NCBI GenBank assembly: GCA_041738715.1
Contig: JBGSPI010000059.1
Coordinates: 39,807-103,806, forward strand
Length of the DNA: 64,000 nt
Direction: 5' to 3'
Source of the DNA: Chamaesiphon sp041738715
GTDB taxonomy: Bacteria > Cyanobacteriota > Cyanobacteriia > Cyanobacteriales > Chamaesiphonaceae
Within the stretch, counting starts at the first letter, position 1, and every line of letters begins with the position of its first letter. The notes below the pieces were generated by a model. The model worked only from the letters and a program-made list of their open reading frames with translations. It made no database searches and had not been told where the DNA came from. This document shows positions 17,908 to 27,643 of the stretch, one piece after another. The translations under genes were made by a program, and so were the position numbers.

Positions 17908-18945
17908 GTGGCTGCATCCGGTTCTGTTACTGACTTAGAAATTTCGGCGGCTTTGGATATTAGTGCCGATCTAAATTTTGATTTACCCGATCCTGAAGAT
18001 GAGGCAGTAGGCGACTTTGATTTTCAGCAACGGATCGATGATGCTTGGGTTATCTGCGACAGGTTCGATTTGCAAACAGAGATTTGGCGGGGTAGAATCC
18101 TCCGCGCAGTCCGCGATAAAGAGAAAAAAGGCGGTGATGGGCGGGGACAAGGCTTCTTGAACTGGCTCAAGGAAAGAGAACTGAGCAAGAGCCAAGCCTA
18201 CGCCTGGATTGAACTGGCAAATAGTGCCGATACCCTACTCGAAAATGGTGAGCTTTCCCCATCTGCGTTAAATAATTTTAGTAAACGTGCATTCGTTGAA
18301 ACCGCCAAATCTTCCCCGGAAGTTCAACAATTAGTCACTGATGCGGCTGAAAGAGGAGACCGGATTACTCGGCGCGAAGTCCGCCAACTCTCCGATGAAT
18401 GGTTGGCAATGAGTTCGGATTTAATTCCTGATGAAGTCAAAGAACAAGCTGCCGCAGGAGCCACTCCACCACGCTTTATCGCACCCCTGGTCAAAGAATT
18501 GGAGAAACTACCCGAAGCTCATCAACTCGCCATCAAGGAAGAAATAGCCGCCAATCCCGACATCGATAATATCAAGCTCGTCACCAGTAATGCCCGCAGT
18601 TTATCGAAATATCTCGATGCAGGGGCACAGGTACAAGTTTTAAATGATTCTAAAGTCGATTTACCCACGGCATTGGAAGAAGCTATGCGCGTCGGCTGTC
18701 TACCGGTCGCCGCAGATGTCCTGAAACAAGCAGCCCAACTAGAGCAAACAATGACCAAGTTCTATCTAACTTGGAAACGCTTGGGGAGTTTGGTAGATAG
18801 ATTGTATGTCGATACAGGTGCGAGTACACCTAACTTGCGATCGCTAATTGCCTGCATCGAACGCCTCTCTAGCGAAATTGTGGAAGTCCCGCTCGATGAT
18901 AGTGGGGAAAACTCGATCCGATTACGAGTGATGACTGGAGAGTGA
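17908..18945 (+). CDS. Conserved protein of unknown function upstream of ffh
   Basis: A 345-residue soluble protein starting at GTG with GAGG ten bases upstream. Segment GRILRAVRDKEKKGGDGRGQGFLNWLKERELSKSQAYAWIELANSAD (about residues 62-108) resembles the helix-turn-helix-like region of DUF3102/ParB-type phage and plasmid proteins. ERGDRITRREVRQLSDEW (about 149-166) also has a ParB-like look. The N-terminus is acidic. I do not recognise the family by name. It is spaced about 140 bp from ffh. Confidence 0.6.
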   Translation: MAASGSVTDLEISAALDISADLNFDLPDPEDEAVGDFDFQQRIDDAWVICDRFDLQTEIWRGRILRAVRDKEKKGGDGRGQGFLNWLKERELSKSQAYAWIELANSADTLLENGELSPSALNNFSKRAFVETAKSSPEVQQLVTDAAERGDRITRREVRQLSDEWLAMSSDLIPDEVKEQAAAGATPPRFIAPLVKELEKLPEAHQLAIKEEIAANPDIDNIKLVTSNARSLSKYLDAGAQVQVLNDSKVDLPTALEEAMRVGCLPVAADVLKQAAQLEQTMTKFYLTWKRLGSLVDRLYVDTGASTPNLRSLIACIERLSSEIVEVPLDDSGENSIRLRVMTGE

Positions 18946-19084
18946 CCGACAATTCGATCTTCCAGAACAGGGATGGTTGAGTTTCGGTTTTCGACTCAAT
19001 CTAGCTTCAAGATCGGTCGATCCGTTACACTAGTCAAAGAAACAAGCCTATCAATCAGCCGATCGACAACTGTTAATTTCTCTT

Positions 19085-20476
19085 ATGTTCGACCAACTCG
19101 CCGAAAGTTTAGAATCAGCCTGGGTAAAACTACGCGGACAAGACAAGATCAAGTCCTCGAATATTCAAGATGCGCTGAAGGAAGTGCGCCGCGCTCTCCT
19201 CTCTGCGGATGTAAACGTCCAGGTGGTTACAAATTTCGTCAAGGAAGTTGAAGCTAAGGCTCAAGGCGCGAACGTACTTTCTGGTGTCCGTCCCGAACAA
19301 CAATTCATCAAAATCGTCTATGACGAACTGTTGCGGACGATGGGGGAAACTAATAGTCCCCTTGCCAATGCCGAGCAAAAACCAACAGTGATCCTGATGG
19401 CGGGACTGCAAGGGGCAGGGAAAACTACCGCGACAGCAAAACTTGCCTTGCATTTGCGCAAAGAAAATCGGACTACTTTAATGGTTGCAACTGACGTATA
19501 CCGTCCGGCCGCGATCGATCAATTAATTACCCTGGGCAAGCAAATTGACGTGCCCGTGTTTGAACTTGGTACGGATGCCAATCCAGTCGAAATTGCCCGT
19601 CAAGGCATCGCCAAGGCGCGAGAACTAGGCGTAGATACGGTCATTGTCGATACTGCCGGACGCTTGCAAATCGATGAAAGAATGATGACTGAATTAGCCG
19701 ATGTGAAAGCGGCAATTCAACCGGATGAAGTCTTACTCGTCGTAGACTCGATGATCGGTCAGGAGGCAGCCAATGTCACCATGACTTTCCACGAGCAAAT
19801 CGGCATTACTGGAGCGATTTTGACCAAATTGGACGGAGATACCCGTGGGGGTGCAGCCCTCTCCGTTCGGGCGATTTCTGGTCAACCGATTAAATTTGTT
19901 GGGGTTGGGGAAAAAGTTGAAGCTCTCCAACCATTCTACCCCGATCGGATGGCATCCAGAATTTTGGGCATGGGTGATGTGCTGACCCTGGTAGAAAAAG
20001 CCCAAGAAGAAATCGATATTGCCGATGCTGCTAAACTAACCGAAAAAATTCTCGAAGCTAAATTTGACTTTAATGACTTCATCAAACAGATGCGGTTGTT
20101 AAAAAATATGGGTTCCCTTGGCGGCTTGCTGAAAATGATTCCAGGGATGGGAAAAATATCTGATGGTCAATTAAAACAGGGCGAAGATAAACTCAAACAG
20201 GCTGAAGCGATGATTCAGTCGATGACCAAGGAAGAACGCGGTAATCCTGAGTTGCTATCTAGTACACCCTCTCGCCGGCGGCGAATTGCCAAAGGTTGCG
20301 GTTATTCTGAGAAGGATGTGAATCAATTGATTGCCGAATTTACCCGGATGCGGATGATGATGCAACAGATGACGATGGGTAACTTTCCAGGGATGGGTGG
20401 CCCACCAGGGATGGGTGGCGGACAAGGTGCGATCAAAAAACCGAAGAAGAAGAAAAAAGGGTTTGGAACTCTATGA
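19085..20476 (+). CDS. ffh: Signal recognition particle protein Ffh
   Basis: The SRP54 GTPase binds 4.5S RNA and nascent signal sequences and docks with FtsY for membrane insertion. The 463 residues contain the N domain (MFDQLAESLESAWVKLRG), G1 GLQGAGKTTATAKLA, G3 VDTAGRLQ, G4 TKLDGDTRGG and a methionine-rich M domain with FTRMRMMMQQMTMG. The tail has PGMGG repeats and a lysine cluster KKPKKKKKG. The start ATG gives a standard N-terminus. Confidence 0.96.
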   Translation: MFDQLAESLESAWVKLRGQDKIKSSNIQDALKEVRRALLSADVNVQVVTNFVKEVEAKAQGANVLSGVRPEQQFIKIVYDELLRTMGETNSPLANAEQKPTVILMAGLQGAGKTTATAKLALHLRKENRTTLMVATDVYRPAAIDQLITLGKQIDVPVFELGTDANPVEIARQGIAKARELGVDTVIVDTAGRLQIDERMMTELADVKAAIQPDEVLLVVDSMIGQEAANVTMTFHEQIGITGAILTKLDGDTRGGAALSVRAISGQPIKFVGVGEKVEALQPFYPDRMASRILGMGDVLTLVEKAQEEIDIADAAKLTEKILEAKFDFNDFIKQMRLLKNMGSLGGLLKMIPGMGKISDGQLKQGEDKLKQAEAMIQSMTKEERGNPELLSSTPSRRRRIAKGCGYSEKDVNQLIAEFTRMRMMMQQMTMGNFPGMGGPPGMGGGQGAIKKPKKKKKGFGTL

Positions 20477-20517
20477 GCATAGTGTTGAGATAGATGTTAC
20501 TCGATCGAGATGAACTG

Positions 20518-21087
20518 CTAATCCTCTAACCAGCTAAATAATTGACCGACAGTTAGTTGCAAGGACACAGCAAATTCTGGTACGGGTAACAGATCGTTTT
20601 TTTCTTCAAAAACTGAGATCGTCCGGTCAGCTAGGTAGACAAATACTAGTTCTTCCTCTGGATCGATTAACCAGCCCATTTGAGTACCGTGACTGAGACA
20701 ATGCAGGATATTCCGCACGACCTTTGTTTGACTCTGGTCAGGGGATAAAATTTCAATCGTCCAGTCAGGGGCAATGGTAAATACATTAGCAACTTTCCCA
20801 TCATCATCACGGGGGATCCGCGCCCAGGTAATCACAGCAATATCTGGGACAGTGGAACGCCCGCCAAATGTACACCGTAGTTCAGGATAAGCGCGGGCGA
20901 CCCGATTTGGTTTCAGTAGTGTATTAATCGCATTACCAAGATCCCCCTGAATGGTGCTATGTTTTCCTTGTGGCATTGGTTTTTGGATAATTTGCCCATC
21001 GACAAACTCGCTAGCAGGTTTTGTCTCTGGTAGTTTGAGAAAAGCTTCAAGAGTGAGGGCTTTAATCGGCGATTGAACCATTGCCAC
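20518..21087 (-). CDS. Uma2-family (DUF820) putative endonuclease
   Basis: A second Uma2 protein, 189 residues, unlike the first in sequence. Core motifs: ALTLEAFLKLPETKPASEFVDGQIIQKPMPQGKHS, VPDIAVITWARIP (Asp), APDWTIEILSPDQSQTKVVRNILHCLSHGTQMGWLIDPEE (Glu and the lysine after it). It converges with ffh. The role of this family, very abundant in cyanobacteria, is not established. Confidence 0.85.
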   Translation of the reverse strand: MAMVQSPIKALTLEAFLKLPETKPASEFVDGQIIQKPMPQGKHSTIQGDLGNAINTLLKPNRVARAYPELRCTFGGRSTVPDIAVITWARIPRDDDGKVANVFTIAPDWTIEILSPDQSQTKVVRNILHCLSHGTQMGWLIDPEEELVFVYLADRTISVFEEKNDLLPVPEFAVSLQLTVGQLFSWLED

Positions 21088-21176
21088 AATAGGTGATGAG
21101 TTATGAGTATTCTATCATGCTAGTTCAGGGAGCTATTCGCTCGACATAGTTGATACTCATAAATCAATCAGACAGA

Positions 21177-22802
21177 TCACTTTTTGAAAATTTTCCGGCG
21201 AATTTGGCCAACAAAATTATCGAATTCCGGTAATTTAAGTTGAGAAACGATCGCGACAAATACACTAAAACCAATTCCCGCAGATAGAGCTAATTGCATT
21301 AACAAAGTAATCTTATTACTAACAGGGATAAACTGCTGCCAGCCATAACTGATACCCCATGTGACCCCATCTGTTACCATGCTGGCAAGAAATATACCCA
21401 CCAGCGGTAAAAATCCCCGCCAAGGTAAACCATTTAACCGTCGATTCAGTAAAAATAACATCGCGGAGAAAGAGATGAGATTGATACAAACTGTCGATAA
21501 AGTAATCCCCGCAGCCCCAAATGGCTTCCAGAATAAATAGTCGAACAGGAGATTAAAAAAGATATTCACCACACTAATCTTAAATGGTGTACCACCATCG
21601 CCGAGAGCATAGAATACTCTTACCAGAAGATCTCGGCCTAAAAAAATAAACATCCCAAAACTCGATGCAATTAAAATCGAGCTAACTAACAAGGAATCCT
21701 TGGTTGTAAAGGCACCGTTCTGATAAACTGTTTGGACGATGGGGAAAGATAGAGCCATAATGATCGCACTCAGGGGCATCATGGCAATCCCCGTGATAAT
21801 TAATCCCTGGCGAATTCGATCCTTGAGTTTATCCCAATTGTCTGGATCTGTCAGCCTAGAAAATTCGGGCAAGAGAGAGCCTAAAACAACATTAGAAATA
21901 ATTCCCAAGGGAGCCTGAATTAACATGCCTGAATACTGCATGGCTGAGGCTGCGCCAACGATGCCCGAAGCAAAGGCATTATCGATAAAAAGATTAATTT
22001 GGAGCGTACTAGAAGAAAATGTGGCTGGACCAAGAATTTTCAGGACATCTTGCACTCCCTGCCGCCGCCATTCAAAGCGTGGTTTAATCGTCCCCAATCC
22101 GACTCGCCACTGCGCCACAACCTGCACTAACCACTGAAGGATTGCCCCAACTAGTACCGTCCCAGCAATAACTTTGCCACCTAATAGTGCGTACTCATGC
22201 AAAGCGATTTTATCACCCAAATAAACAGCCAATACCACTACTCCAATGATGGTAGTAACACTAGATAGCAAAGGACTAATCGAGGGCAACCAGTAGAAAT
22301 CAGCCGAACTAAGGGTACCGAAACCAATCCCGATAAATCCCGCGAGAACTGCCATTGCTGACATGATTTGCAACTGTTCGATCGCGCTTTGGCGGACTAA
22401 GGCACCTCGAACTGCATCACCAGTATTGAGCAAGTTCGGCGCACTCAGATCGATGACATTGCTGGCAAAGCAAAAAATGAGGATACTAACACCAACTAAA
22501 ATAATACCGACGATCGTCGTTACTGTTTCGACAATCGGGACAGTTTCAGACTGATCTTTTTGCTTTGATAAAACACTGATGATCGCGCTATGAAATGGCC
22601 CATTCATGCCTCCCAGCAAGATCAGCAAGAATCCAGGCACTGCATAGGCATAAGTGAATGCTTCTACAGCAATTCCATTACCAAAGGCATAAGCTAGAGT
22701 CATTTGACGCACTAGCCCAAATACTTTGCTAATCAGGGTAGCCGCAGCTACAATTCCGGCGATGTTAGCAATCGATTTGCGTGTTTTCTTCGATTCAGTC
22801 AC
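21177..22802 (-). CDS. murJ: Lipid II flippase MurJ
   Basis: An integral membrane protein that flips the peptidoglycan precursor lipid II to the periplasmic face. The 541 residues show about 14 hydrophobic segments. MurJ/MviN hallmarks are IAGIVAAATLISKVFGLVRQM near the N-terminus, AFTYAYAVPGFLLILLGGMNGPFHSA, and ALGDGGTPFKISVVNIFFNLLFDYLF in the second half. Length fits. A LapA-like membrane gene and ubiX follow upstream on the same strand. Confidence 0.93.
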   Translation of the reverse strand: MTESKKTRKSIANIAGIVAAATLISKVFGLVRQMTLAYAFGNGIAVEAFTYAYAVPGFLLILLGGMNGPFHSAIISVLSKQKDQSETVPIVETVTTIVGIILVGVSILIFCFASNVIDLSAPNLLNTGDAVRGALVRQSAIEQLQIMSAMAVLAGFIGIGFGTLSSADFYWLPSISPLLSSVTTIIGVVVLAVYLGDKIALHEYALLGGKVIAGTVLVGAILQWLVQVVAQWRVGLGTIKPRFEWRRQGVQDVLKILGPATFSSSTLQINLFIDNAFASGIVGAASAMQYSGMLIQAPLGIISNVVLGSLLPEFSRLTDPDNWDKLKDRIRQGLIITGIAMMPLSAIIMALSFPIVQTVYQNGAFTTKDSLLVSSILIASSFGMFIFLGRDLLVRVFYALGDGGTPFKISVVNIFFNLLFDYLFWKPFGAAGITLSTVCINLISFSAMLFLLNRRLNGLPWRGFLPLVGIFLASMVTDGVTWGISYGWQQFIPVSNKITLLMQLALSAGIGFSVFVAIVSQLKLPEFDNFVGQIRRKIFKK

Positions 22803-22914
22803 AAGTTAATTTGAGAATTGAGAATTAATAGTTCGCCGTCTCCCCGTTTTCCCGACATTCTATGGAGTTGCGCTGCTATTCAACACATATCTTAGATCGA
22901 GTTGTGATTTTTGG

Positions 22915-23766
22915 CTAATTTCTGCGATCTCTGAATTTTGAATTCTCAACTTCCGGATCCTCATCATCAAAATCAAAACCCCAATCTTCCGTATCTATAT
23001 CGCTTTGAGGATTTGATTGTCTTGAGACAATTGGTTCACCAAAATCGACTGGATCGTCATATTCTTCATCAATGTATTCAGGGTCTTCTTCGTCTGGAGG
23101 CTGTTTATAAGGCGGCTGAATCAGTCTAAAGTCCGCATCATAAATCTCTTCTGTGCGAGTTCCTTCTGACTGACGATTTGATCTAGATCTGAAGTCTAGT
23201 TGCTCACGTTCGACTGAGTTTGAGTAAGCTGGTGTATCATCGCTGGTACGGACAGTTTGCTGCTGTGGTGAGGGTAAATCGTCCCACTCCATCTGACGAC
23301 TGAAGATCGGTTCGTCTTCCCAATCATCAAGATCTTTAGCTCCGCTGGGCTTGGCTGGTGGTGGAGTACTAAAGTTAGAAGATTGGTTCGAGGTAGGTTG
23401 CTGTTGATTTCGCCCAAATGAGAATCGATTGCGCGATGAGGTTGGATCGATTTTTGGCTCTGGGTTCGATGCTGGATTTGCTGATGAAGTATAGGTAAAG
23501 ATATCTTCGTCTTGTGCCTGTAATCGTGTTTGCAATTGCCGAATCTTCTTTGTCAAAGAACGCTGCTGCAAAAATACGAGCAGTTGAATCAAACTACTCG
23601 ATAATATCCCTAACCCTACCGCTATGATTAACCAGATCCCGATCGGTAATGCCACAGTGGGTTGACTTAGCACTACTACCGTCATCAGTACCGACAAGTT
23701 AGAACCAACTATAATGCCGAAGATAACTAGTACTAGCAGGGTAATAATAATTTTCAGAGGCTGCAT
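22915..23766 (-). CDS. LapA-like two-helix membrane protein with long acidic tail
   Basis: 283 residues. Two hydrophobic segments (about 5-30 and 40-65) resemble LapA/DUF1049 proteins, followed by a short coiled coil (LTKKIRQLQTRLQAQ). Residues 85-283 are low complexity, rich in Asp, Glu, Gln, Ser and Pro, and probably disordered. A short motif EEIYDADFRLIQPPY stands out within this tail and looks conserved in cyanobacterial relatives. Function unknown; the cytoplasmic tail could be a docking platform. It lies 112 bp upstream of murJ. Confidence 0.6.
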   Translation of the reverse strand: MQPLKIIITLLVLVIFGIIVGSNLSVLMTVVVLSQPTVALPIGIWLIIAVGLGILSSSLIQLLVFLQQRSLTKKIRQLQTRLQAQDEDIFTYTSSANPASNPEPKIDPTSSRNRFSFGRNQQQPTSNQSSNFSTPPPAKPSGAKDLDDWEDEPIFSRQMEWDDLPSPQQQTVRTSDDTPAYSNSVEREQLDFRSRSNRQSEGTRTEEIYDADFRLIQPPYKQPPDEEDPEYIDEEYDDPVDFGEPIVSRQSNPQSDIDTEDWGFDFDDEDPEVENSKFRDRRN

Positions 23767-23783
23767 TTTAAGGGTTAGGGAAA

Positions 23784-23804
23784 TTACTGATTACTGATTA
23801 CTGA
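23784..23804. repeat. TTACTGA heptamer x3
   Basis: Three perfect tandem copies of TTACTGA lie between the ubiX stop and the LapA-like start, where the spacer also contains CCCTAACCC. Confidence 0.8.
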
Positions 23805-23808
23805 TTAC

Positions 23809-24417
23809 TTACTCATCGCTTTTCCACCGAGTAATTGGAATACAGTCAATATCTAACTGATCTAAGGCTCTGGCAATGACAAAATCGACGAGATCTTCGA
23901 TCGATTGAGGTTGATGATACCAGGCAGGAATAGCGGGGACAATCCGCGCACCTGCTTCGGCAAGCGTAGTCAGATTCCGTAGGTGAATTAGACTAAAGGG
24001 TGTTTCGCGGGGGACAATTACTAGTTTCCGTCCTTCTTTGAGTTGGACATCAGCGGCACGTTCTAGTAAATCCCCACTCAAGCCTGCGGCTAGTTTTCCC
24101 ACAGTACTCATGCTACAGGGAATAATCAGCATTCCCTGAGTGCGGAAGGAACCACTGGCGATATTTGCACCGACATCAACCCAGCGATGACAGCGTAATT
24201 TACCAGCGGTAGGTACGCCAGATTGTTCCCGCCAGAAGTCCTCTTGTTCATCAGGTTCGCTGGGTAGTCGAATCTGGTCTTCGGCTTGAAATACCATATA
24301 GGTAGATCTAGATGCGACTAATTCGACTTGATAATCAGCTTCGAGTAGATATTTGATCGATCGAGTGGCGTAAATTAAGCCAGATGCACCAGTAACTCCG
24401 AGGATGAGAGGTTTCAT
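23809..24417 (-). CDS. ubiX: Flavin prenyltransferase UbiX
   Basis: It makes prenylated FMN, the cofactor of UbiD-type decarboxylases in quinone synthesis. The 202 residues start MKPLILGVTGASGLIYATRS (flavin phosphate-binding GASG). They contain IIPCSMSTVGKLAAGLSGDLLERAADVQLKEGRKLVIVPRETPFS, the hallmark UbiX/Pad1 segment, then the HLRNLTTLAEAGARIVPAIPAWYHQP loop. It follows the RNase II-family gene on the same strand with a 34-bp gap. Confidence 0.94.
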   Translation of the reverse strand: MKPLILGVTGASGLIYATRSIKYLLEADYQVELVASRSTYMVFQAEDQIRLPSEPDEQEDFWREQSGVPTAGKLRCHRWVDVGANIASGSFRTQGMLIIPCSMSTVGKLAAGLSGDLLERAADVQLKEGRKLVIVPRETPFSLIHLRNLTTLAEAGARIVPAIPAWYHQPQSIEDLVDFVIARALDQLDIDCIPITRWKSDE

Positions 24418-24451
24418 TAAATTAATTAAGAATTGACACTTCGACTACCCT

Positions 24452-26779
24452 CTATTCCTCAACAAACTCCTCCTCTAAAGTTGGGGCAAATTCATTAGTT
24501 TCCGTCGATTCTTCAGTTTCGTTAGCTTCAGACAGCACACTGGCGACAGTGACGAGATCGATTTGTTGACGATAATAGTCTACACTCTTGACTTGAACCT
24601 CGACGCGATCGCCGAGACGGTAGGATGTGCGATTTTTTCGTCCAACTAAACAAGCATAGCGCGGACGGAATTCATACCAGTCGTCTTTGAGCGAACTAAC
24701 ATGTACTAATCCTTCAACCAAGGAATCTTCAATTTCGACAAAGAAGCCGTAGGATTGTACGCCAGTGATTAAGCCTTGAAAAATTTCGCCAGTGCGGGCT
24801 TTCATTTTTTCGGCTTTTTGTAACCCAGTGAGATCATTTTCGGCATCTTGGGCGATTTTGGTGCGGTCGTTGAGATGGGCGATGACTCCAGAGAGTTGGA
24901 TTTCTAGATCTTGCTGAACTGTTGGGGTGAAGACATTCCAGGTAATTTGACCGTGACATGTGCTACTACCGAGGTTAACGATTTCCTTCGCACGAGATGT
25001 TTTGCGATCGCGTCCGGTCGCAAATACCTCATGAAGAATGCGCTGAACTAGAATATCTGGATAGCGGCGGAGTGGGGAAACACAGTGGGTATAGCCATTC
25101 TCGATTGCCAATCCAAAATGTGTGCCCGGTTTGGTGCTATAAACCGTGGTTTTGAGCAGAGATTTGAATAGATAATTGAGGACTTGGGGGACTGGAGATT
25201 GGGGAAATTGTTGACTGAGACGCTGCAAATCAGCCACACTAATTTCTGTTTCAGCTTCACCCTCAAAATTCAAGCCCAAATTAATGGCGAGCTTGATCGT
25301 ATCGTTGACTTCTACTAGATCGGGATTATGTTGGATCGCATAAATTCCTGGCACTTGCAATGCCTGAAGGTGAACCGCGACGGCGTAGTTCGCCATGATC
25401 ATCACTTCTGTGAGTAAGGATTGAGGATCTTCTAAAAAGATTGCACCCAAACGGCCTTCATCGACAAAGGGGGCTTGTTTAGCAATCAAATCTACTTCCA
25501 GACCACCTCTAGACCGCCGTTGCGCTCGAAAAGCCGGTGCAATCGTTTCCCAGATCGGTTTGATAATTTTGATCGCTTCTGGGGCAATTTCAGTGGCTTC
25601 GTCTGCCAAGATGGTATTGACTTGGGCTGGATGGAGTAGCCAATCTAGACGAATCCGACTCGGCTGGATGTTAAATTCGACTAATTCACCGCGATCATTG
25701 AGGGAGAGAAAGATCGAAATCGCCAGTCGTTCGGCTCCTGGTACAAAACCACAGGTAGCATGAACGGCGGCTGGTAGCAGCGGAATGATATTTTCGCCCA
25801 GATATACTGCGGTACCGCGTTTTTTGGCTTCTCGATCGATCCGATCATCGGCAGTAATATAACTGGCAACATCCGCGATATGAATCCCCAGCCGCAGCAT
25901 ATCCCCATCTATATGCTCGATCGTCAGTACCGTATCGAGCGGCTGAACCTGTTCGCTCACACCAATTGTCGGTAGATGAGTCAAATCTACTCGTTTATCG
26001 GCGATCGGATCTTTGAGTTCACGGGCGATTTTGGCGGCAGCGGCTTCAACGGCGGCGGGAAAGGTCAGATGTAAATCGTGCTTACAAGTGACAATATCGA
26101 TATCTGCCGCAGATTCTGCCGTAGTTCCTAATACTCTGACAACTTTACCTAATGGCAAATCTTGGCCAATCGCGTGACGAACCACATCGACATGGACGAG
26201 ATGATCGAGAATATCCTCTAGTTGAATTTGTGTTTGGCCATTCTGTTCGGAGCGATCGCTTAATTGTTGTGGCTGGTGTCCATTTGTCGTCACATCCAAC
26301 TCAAATAATAATCGATCGTCCAATGGAATCGCCCGATAGTCACCAGTCTCCAACCGTTTGACCTTCGCCAATACAGAAGGATTTGCCCGTTCCAGAATCA
26401 GCTTGACAGACCCCTCTGGACTACGGCGACGAGTTCCCTCCTTCGTTAGCTCGATCAACACGCGATCGCCATTCCAGGCATTACTCAGATGACTTTCGCG
26501 GATGTAGATGTCTTCAGCAGCCTCATCATCTTGAATTGCAAAACAAAAACCCTTACTCGAACAGCGCAATTTTGCTTCGACGATTCGTTCTGTCAACTCC
26601 CGCCGAAATTTGCCCTTCTCCTTTGCTAAAATGCCAATTTTTTGTAATAACTCTAAAGCCAGATCCAATTGCTCGACGCTCGACGGGGTTTCACAACCCA
26701 ATTTCTTTTCTAGTAACTTTGGGGTAACTAACTTATCAGGACTAACATGCGATAGCAGCGTGGCGATCGAAAATTCCAT
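24452..26779 (-). CDS. RNase II/R-family protein with degenerate catalytic site (Zam-like)
   Basis: About 775 residues from the ATG giving MEFSIATLLSH; the 12 extra upstream residues are less likely. The layout is an N-terminal helix-turn-helix/cold-shock region, an RNB domain and a C-terminal S1 domain (GEIFQGLITGVQSYGFFVEIEDSLVEGLVHVSSL). RNB landmarks LGIHIADVASYI, GTAVYLGENIIPLLP and SPLRRYPDILVQR are present. The D-x5-D-x-D-D metal site is not: the aligned region IGVSEQVQPLDTV keeps one of four aspartates. It may bind RNA without exonuclease action. It resembles the cyanobacterial Zam branch. Confidence 0.8.
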   Translation of the reverse strand: MEFSIATLLSHVSPDKLVTPKLLEKKLGCETPSSVEQLDLALELLQKIGILAKEKGKFRRELTERIVEAKLRCSSKGFCFAIQDDEAAEDIYIRESHLSNAWNGDRVLIELTKEGTRRRSPEGSVKLILERANPSVLAKVKRLETGDYRAIPLDDRLLFELDVTTNGHQPQQLSDRSEQNGQTQIQLEDILDHLVHVDVVRHAIGQDLPLGKVVRVLGTTAESAADIDIVTCKHDLHLTFPAAVEAAAAKIARELKDPIADKRVDLTHLPTIGVSEQVQPLDTVLTIEHIDGDMLRLGIHIADVASYITADDRIDREAKKRGTAVYLGENIIPLLPAAVHATCGFVPGAERLAISIFLSLNDRGELVEFNIQPSRIRLDWLLHPAQVNTILADEATEIAPEAIKIIKPIWETIAPAFRAQRRSRGGLEVDLIAKQAPFVDEGRLGAIFLEDPQSLLTEVMIMANYAVAVHLQALQVPGIYAIQHNPDLVEVNDTIKLAINLGLNFEGEAETEISVADLQRLSQQFPQSPVPQVLNYLFKSLLKTTVYSTKPGTHFGLAIENGYTHCVSPLRRYPDILVQRILHEVFATGRDRKTSRAKEIVNLGSSTCHGQITWNVFTPTVQQDLEIQLSGVIAHLNDRTKIAQDAENDLTGLQKAEKMKARTGEIFQGLITGVQSYGFFVEIEDSLVEGLVHVSSLKDDWYEFRPRYACLVGRKNRTSYRLGDRVEVQVKSVDYYRQQIDLVTVASVLSEANETEESTETNEFAPTLEEEFVEE

Positions 26780-26815
26780 ATAGTTTACCTTACCTCCACC
26801 CAAGAACATATTCAT

Positions 26816-27643
26816 TTATTTATTAAATTTGTAGCCTTGCTAACTGAACGGCGCGGGATGCAAAGTCATTCGTTATCTCAATCTTAGCTTCAGCTACACA
26901 TCTCCACAGACGCATTGTTGACACTTTTATGGATGGCACTAGCGGTTAAGCCTGTAACCTACGACTTGCTACAGCTTGTGAAACGGGAGTAACGTAATGG
27001 CTTCAGTCGATTGATACGACTTGAGCAATTTTCCGGCTGTTGTTTGCGAAGTTAGCCACCAAAATCGCTATCTGTGATGACAACATTTAACGCTTATCTC
27101 TAACATATTACCCTCGAATGTCACCTCCGATACCATTGTTATGGATCTGGATCGATTGATGAAACTTCGTTTGTGGCCACCGAGTAAAGATAAGTTACTT
27201 TGTCTTCACAATAGTACTCTTGACATTTATAGTGATAAACACCATAATAAAATTAAATTACTTTGAGTAATTGCTAAATTTATCGACTGTCCAAACTCAA
27301 GCATCTGCTCACAATACCTAGCATTTATCACCCTGCTAAACTTGTAGAACAGGCACCAATCGCTATTGATCGACCTGTACGAGTTAAGTGTCACAGCCTG
27401 TTGTGTGGTTGAATCAGTCAATCCGTCTGCGGCTGGTTTCGAGTTGTTTTTTGATAAAATTACCAAAAGGTTGGGAGTTTGATGGCAATGGATTTTGCCC
27501 AAGCTCTAAAACATCTCGAATAACTACGACTTTCAACCGAATTTCCACAATGGATCGATCGACAGAAAAAATCACTTATCCTGGTAAAAAATCAATTTTC
27601 CGTCAATCCCAACAGCGACTATTCCCAATTCCTAATTTCCTCA
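26816..27643. other. Long gene-less region upstream of nadD
   Basis: About 830 bp between the RNase II-family gene (minus) and nadD (plus). Short open frames on both strands resemble no family I know and have AT-rich composition. No tRNA, riboswitch or strong hairpin was recognised. Promoters for both divergent genes must be here. Confidence 0.5.

Noticed and set aside
23784..23804. TTACTGA repeats as a CRISPR-like array
   Set aside because: Only three 7-bp units with no spacers; no cas genes in the window.
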